Source of the DNA: CAYFKJ01 sp964528595
Lineage (GTDB): Bacteria > Pseudomonadota > Alphaproteobacteria > UBA2966
DNA length: 42,210 nucleotides
Direction of reading: 5' to 3'
NCBI GenBank assembly: GCA_964528595.1
Contig: CAZGTM010000032.1
Location: 1 to 42,210 of the forward strand
Shown here: in pieces, positions 39,857 through 42,210 of the stretch
Position numbering within the stretch: the stretch's first letter is position 1
How the letters are laid out: every line of letters begins with the position of its first letter
Translations under genes and position numbers: made by a program
The notes under the pieces: generated by a model
Databases searched by the model: none
The model's input: the letters and a program-made list of their open reading frames with translations, nothing else
Told to the model about the DNA's origin: nothing

Positions 39857-41758
39857 TTACGCACTGCCATCCACGACCGTCAGATTTGGCCGGGAAGTTT
39901 GCCGGACCCGGTCGGCGGGGAAGGTTACGAGGATCGTCGTTCCCGTTCCGGGTTTGCTGTCGATGTCCAGAAGGGCACCGTGTAGGCGTACGAGTTCGGC
40001 GGTCAGGGGCATGCCCAGGCCCGGTCCCATTCGGTCGTCCGGCCGTGCGTCGTCCGGATATTCGAAAGGGGCCAGGGCGTTATCGATATCCCCCGGCGTC
40101 ATGCCCAGGCCGTTGTCGGTGACCTTTAGCTGCAACCGGCCCAATTCGTCGACCAAAGCGTTGACGACGATTTCGCCGCCCGGCTGGGTGAAGTGTATGG
40201 CGTTGGTGATCAGATTGGTGCAGATCTGCACTAACATCCTGGGATCGGCGCGCAGGCTCGGCAAACCCTGGGATACGTCCTTCGAAAGGGCGATATCGGC
40301 ATCCTTGGCCTGTTGTTCCAGCAGCCGGACCGAATCTTCCACGGCGGATGCGACGTTGACCGCGCTGTCTCGGACAATGGTTTTGCCTGATTCGATGCGG
40401 GCGAGGTCAAGGATGTCGTTTATCATATCGAGCAGATATTTGCCGCTGTCGTGAATATCGGCGGCGTAGTCGGCGTAGCGTTTCGGCGAGGTCGGCCCCA
40501 GTGCGCCAGTCCGGATGATTTCGGAGAATCCGATAATCGCCTGCAACGGCGTGCGAAGTTCGTGGCTCATGTTCGTCAGGAACTTGCTCTTGGCGCGGTT
40601 TGCCGCAACAGCCTCGTTTCTGGCCTCAACGAGCGCCGTTTCCTGCTTCTTCAGGGTATCGACGAAGGACGAGAGAGACTGCTCCATCTCGCCGATTTCA
40701 TCACCATGGCCTTGCGATTCCGGCGCCGTGCGGGAGCCGGCGGCAATATTTCTCATGGCTTGCTGCAGCCGCTGCAATCGCCCGGCGATGTTCTGGTCGA
40801 AATTCCAGGCCGCCGCTACGACAGCGGTTATGCTCAGCAATGCCAGAATGGCGAGAATAGTGCCGCTGTATGCAAGTGTTTCGTCATCTGCCGCCGCGGT
40901 TTTGTCGATCCGTTGGCGATGAACCCGCACAAGGTCGGCAACCGCCACGTTAAGCCGGTCGGAGAGGTAGCGGTGACCGTCCACGAAATTGTTTGCCGCA
41001 AAGGTCAGGCGTTTTTCTTCCGCTCTGCCTTCGAGATACTGCTTGGCCTGGAGGGCAAAATCGTTCACCCCCCGGCTAAGACGTACCAGTTCAGCGGCAT
41101 CGTATGTCGTTGACAGGGCGGACAAGCGGTCCTGCAATTTTTCGAAAGATTTCTTGCCCGATACGAGGCCCGAACTATCCGGCGCAACGAGCGCTTCGGC
41201 GAGGTGGAGCGCCGCCGCCCGGTCGATGACCTGAAGCTCCGCGATTGCGGTTTTACCGCCGTTGCCGATAACACCGGCTTCCGCCCGTTGGCGAATGAGT
41301 TTCGAAAACTCGGCACGTTGCTTGTTGTTCTTGTCCCGGACGTAGATCAGGGTTTTAACCGCGGCCTCAAGCGCAAGGTAGTTTTCGGTCACCTTGATGC
41401 GTTCGTCCTGGAGCTGTTTGAGGCGATCGGGATCGGCCCCCCGATGTTTGAGATCGGCAACCAGGGAGTCCATCCAGGCGAAACGGTCAAGAACCTGCTC
41501 GCTGACCGCCTGAACGTCCAGGAGATTGATTGCGTTAACCACGGGAGAGGCGCTGGATGCGATGGTTTCGCTCACCCGGGACATCTCTGAAGCAATCAGC
41601 AGCGTTGGAATTTCGGTTTCGATGACCCGGTTGAGTTTTTCACGGTGACTAAGAAACGTGTAAGTCGCCACCAACGCTGCCGACAGCGTGAACATGGCGA
41701 TCACCGATAAGGCCAGAACCAGCCGGCGGCGAACGGACAATTTCGATAGCGGAAACAC
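39857..41758 (-). CDS. Membrane sensor histidine kinase
   Basis: A 633-residue hybrid-free sensor kinase. One membrane helix (about 13-35) and a second (about 298-320) enclose a roughly 260-residue, mostly helical periplasmic sensor. HAMP follows (AGRLQRLQQAMRNIAAGSR ... DEIGEMEQSLSSFVDTL), then HisKA with the phospho-acceptor H399 in MSHELRTPL, and an HATPase domain with N box near LITNAIHF, DNGLGM and GPGLGMPL. TorS-like sensors have a comparable long helical periplasmic part. Start is GTG at 41756-41758 with only a weak ribosome-binding site. No response regulator is adjacent. It lies upstream of and on the same strand as the hyi operon and may regulate or simply be co-transcribed with it. 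Confidence 0.87.
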   Translation of the reverse strand: MFPLSKLSVRRRLVLALSVIAMFTLSAALVATYTFLSHREKLNRVIETEIPTLLIASEMSRVSETIASSASPVVNAINLLDVQAVSEQVLDRFAWMDSLVADLKHRGADPDRLKQLQDERIKVTENYLALEAAVKTLIYVRDKNNKQRAEFSKLIRQRAEAGVIGNGGKTAIAELQVIDRAAALHLAEALVAPDSSGLVSGKKSFEKLQDRLSALSTTYDAAELVRLSRGVNDFALQAKQYLEGRAEEKRLTFAANNFVDGHRYLSDRLNVAVADLVRVHRQRIDKTAAADDETLAYSGTILAILALLSITAVVAAAWNFDQNIAGRLQRLQQAMRNIAAGSRTAPESQGHGDEIGEMEQSLSSFVDTLKKQETALVEARNEAVAANRAKSKFLTNMSHELRTPLQAIIGFSEIIRTGALGPTSPKRYADYAADIHDSGKYLLDMINDILDLARIESGKTIVRDSAVNVASAVEDSVRLLEQQAKDADIALSKDVSQGLPSLRADPRMLVQICTNLITNAIHFTQPGGEIVVNALVDELGRLQLKVTDNGLGMTPGDIDNALAPFEYPDDARPDDRMGPGLGMPLTAELVRLHGALLDIDSKPGTGTTILVTFPADRVRQTSRPNLTVVDGSA

Positions 41759-42076
41759 GGTTTAGCTCATCCCGGGCACGGACAGCACAATGCTAATCCT
41801 GCTCTACATAAGGTAGCTTGAGTTTCACGTTGATCCACTCCACCTGCGATCTCAGGATCAATATAAGAATTTTCTAAAAATAAGAGAAATATCTGTTTCA
41901 TAAACAATTATGCAGTTTATATTCTGTTCATCCGATAAAGATAAATCCAAGCTAGTGAGAAATATTCAACTATTACCTTTTTCTATCATCAATTGATGAC
42001 TAGAATTTGCCCAACACTCTCTCCATGCGAAATTTACTATTGCAATCAAGTCCATTCAGAACATTACGGTAATCAC
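41759..42076. promoter_or_regulatory. A+T-rich divergent control region, sensor kinase / aapJ-like gene
   Basis: A 318-base gap, strongly A+T-rich from about 41860 on. TTTCAT and TATTCT (around 41896-41925, 18 bases apart) could form a rightward promoter. A perfect 14-base palindrome, TCATCAATTGATGA, lies at 41986-41999. A 28-codon open frame at 41910-41996 has no ribosome-binding site and is not called. Confidence 0.4.
41986..41999. promoter_or_regulatory. Perfect 14-bp palindrome upstream of aapJ-like gene
   Basis: TCATCAATTGATGA reads the same on both strands and lies 77 bases before the start codon, in the position of an operator. The binding protein is unknown. Confidence 0.4.
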
Positions 42077-42210
42077 ATGAAGACGAAGTACTTAATTCCA
42101 TTCTTGACCGGCTTGTCAATCGTCGCGGGAATTGTGGGTCCGTCGGATGCAGGCCCGACGCTGGACGCCATCAAAGCGCGCGGCGTGATCAAATGCGGGG
42201 TTTCGCCGGT
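42077..42210 (+). CDS. aapJ: General L-amino-acid ABC transporter binding protein, N-terminal fragment
   Basis: Only the first 44 codons lie in the window. ATG at 42077 starts a signal peptide (residues 1-25, ending GPSDA-GP), and the mature start PTLDAIKARGVIKCGVSP matches the AapJ/BztA family, in which this region reads TLDAVKARG...CGVS. These proteins capture glutamate and other L-amino acids in the periplasm for the AapQMP/BztBCD importer. The rest of the operon should follow beyond the edge. Confidence 0.8.
   Translation, partial: MKTKYLIPFLTGLSIVAGIVGPSDAGPTLDAIKARGVIKCGVSP

Noticed and set aside
41910..41996. 28-codon frame upstream of the aapJ-like gene
   Set aside because: No Shine-Dalgarno and no hydrophobic or structured pattern; it lies in a promoter region.
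1..42210. CRISPR arrays, insertion sequences, prophage or integrase genes
   Set aside because: No regularly spaced repeats, transposase-like frames or integrase motifs were seen on either strand; the truncated tRNA at the left edge has no attachment-site duplicate in the window that I could find.

Overview
The window reads as a draft or metagenome-assembled contig from a G+C-rich alphaproteobacterium, most likely a free-living, Rhodospirillales-like organism. The reasons are the recG / sdhE-mfd arrangement, a PleD-type protein with two receivers and a GGDEF domain, an AapJ/BztA-type amino-acid binding protein, the phn-type transporter family, and short-spaced operons with many ATGA overlaps. 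A run of exactly 100 N at 37242-37341 is flanked by two identical 55-base copies and marks a scaffold join inside an acyl-CoA ligase gene.

Layout. 1-49: 3' end of a tRNA-Lys(TTT). 110-2000: DUF4336 protein, single-domain response regulator and an isoprenylcysteine-methyltransferase-like membrane protein. 2059-9869 (minus strand): one long catabolic/uptake block in the order DeoR/GlpR regulator, FAD glycerol-3-phosphate dehydrogenase (GlpD), HAD-IIB phosphatase, PhnD-type binding protein, PhnC ATPase, two PhnE permeases, and an SDR protein that lacks the catalytic tyrosine. The two promoters at the regulator end carry matching 14-bp palindromes. I consider this block the most interesting part of the window: a phosphonate-type importer wired to glycerol-phosphate genes, with no C-P lyase in sight.

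10082-15237: zinc-free MDR oxidoreductase, dCMP deaminase-like protein, Sel1 protein, EamA exporter, a tandem pair of small membrane coiled-coil paralogues and a Crp/Fnr regulator. 15321-21049: SprA-related protein, an operon of polyprenyl-phosphate glycosyltransferase, VTT/DedA-type membrane protein and ArnT-like glycosyltransferase, then a KefB-type antiporter. 21138-24840: an A+T-richer FkbM methyltransferase, a second Sel1 protein, and a haloacetate-dehalogenase-like hydrolase translationally coupled to a secreted HExxH peptidase-like protein. 24868-30900: divergent recG and sdhE-mfd.

30911-34619 (minus): a degenerate PleD homologue, FrnE/DsbA-type oxidoreductase and a two-gene ABC-2 exporter, behind a good sigma70-like promoter and a perfect palindrome. 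34821-36061: SDR enzyme, a 68-residue unknown protein and a 34-residue membrane protein overlapping it tail to tail. 36168-41758 (minus): a sensor histidine kinase followed by hydroxypyruvate-isomerase-like, D-threonine-aldolase-like and acyl-CoA-ligase genes in tight array. The window ends within the first codons of an aapJ/bztA-like gene.
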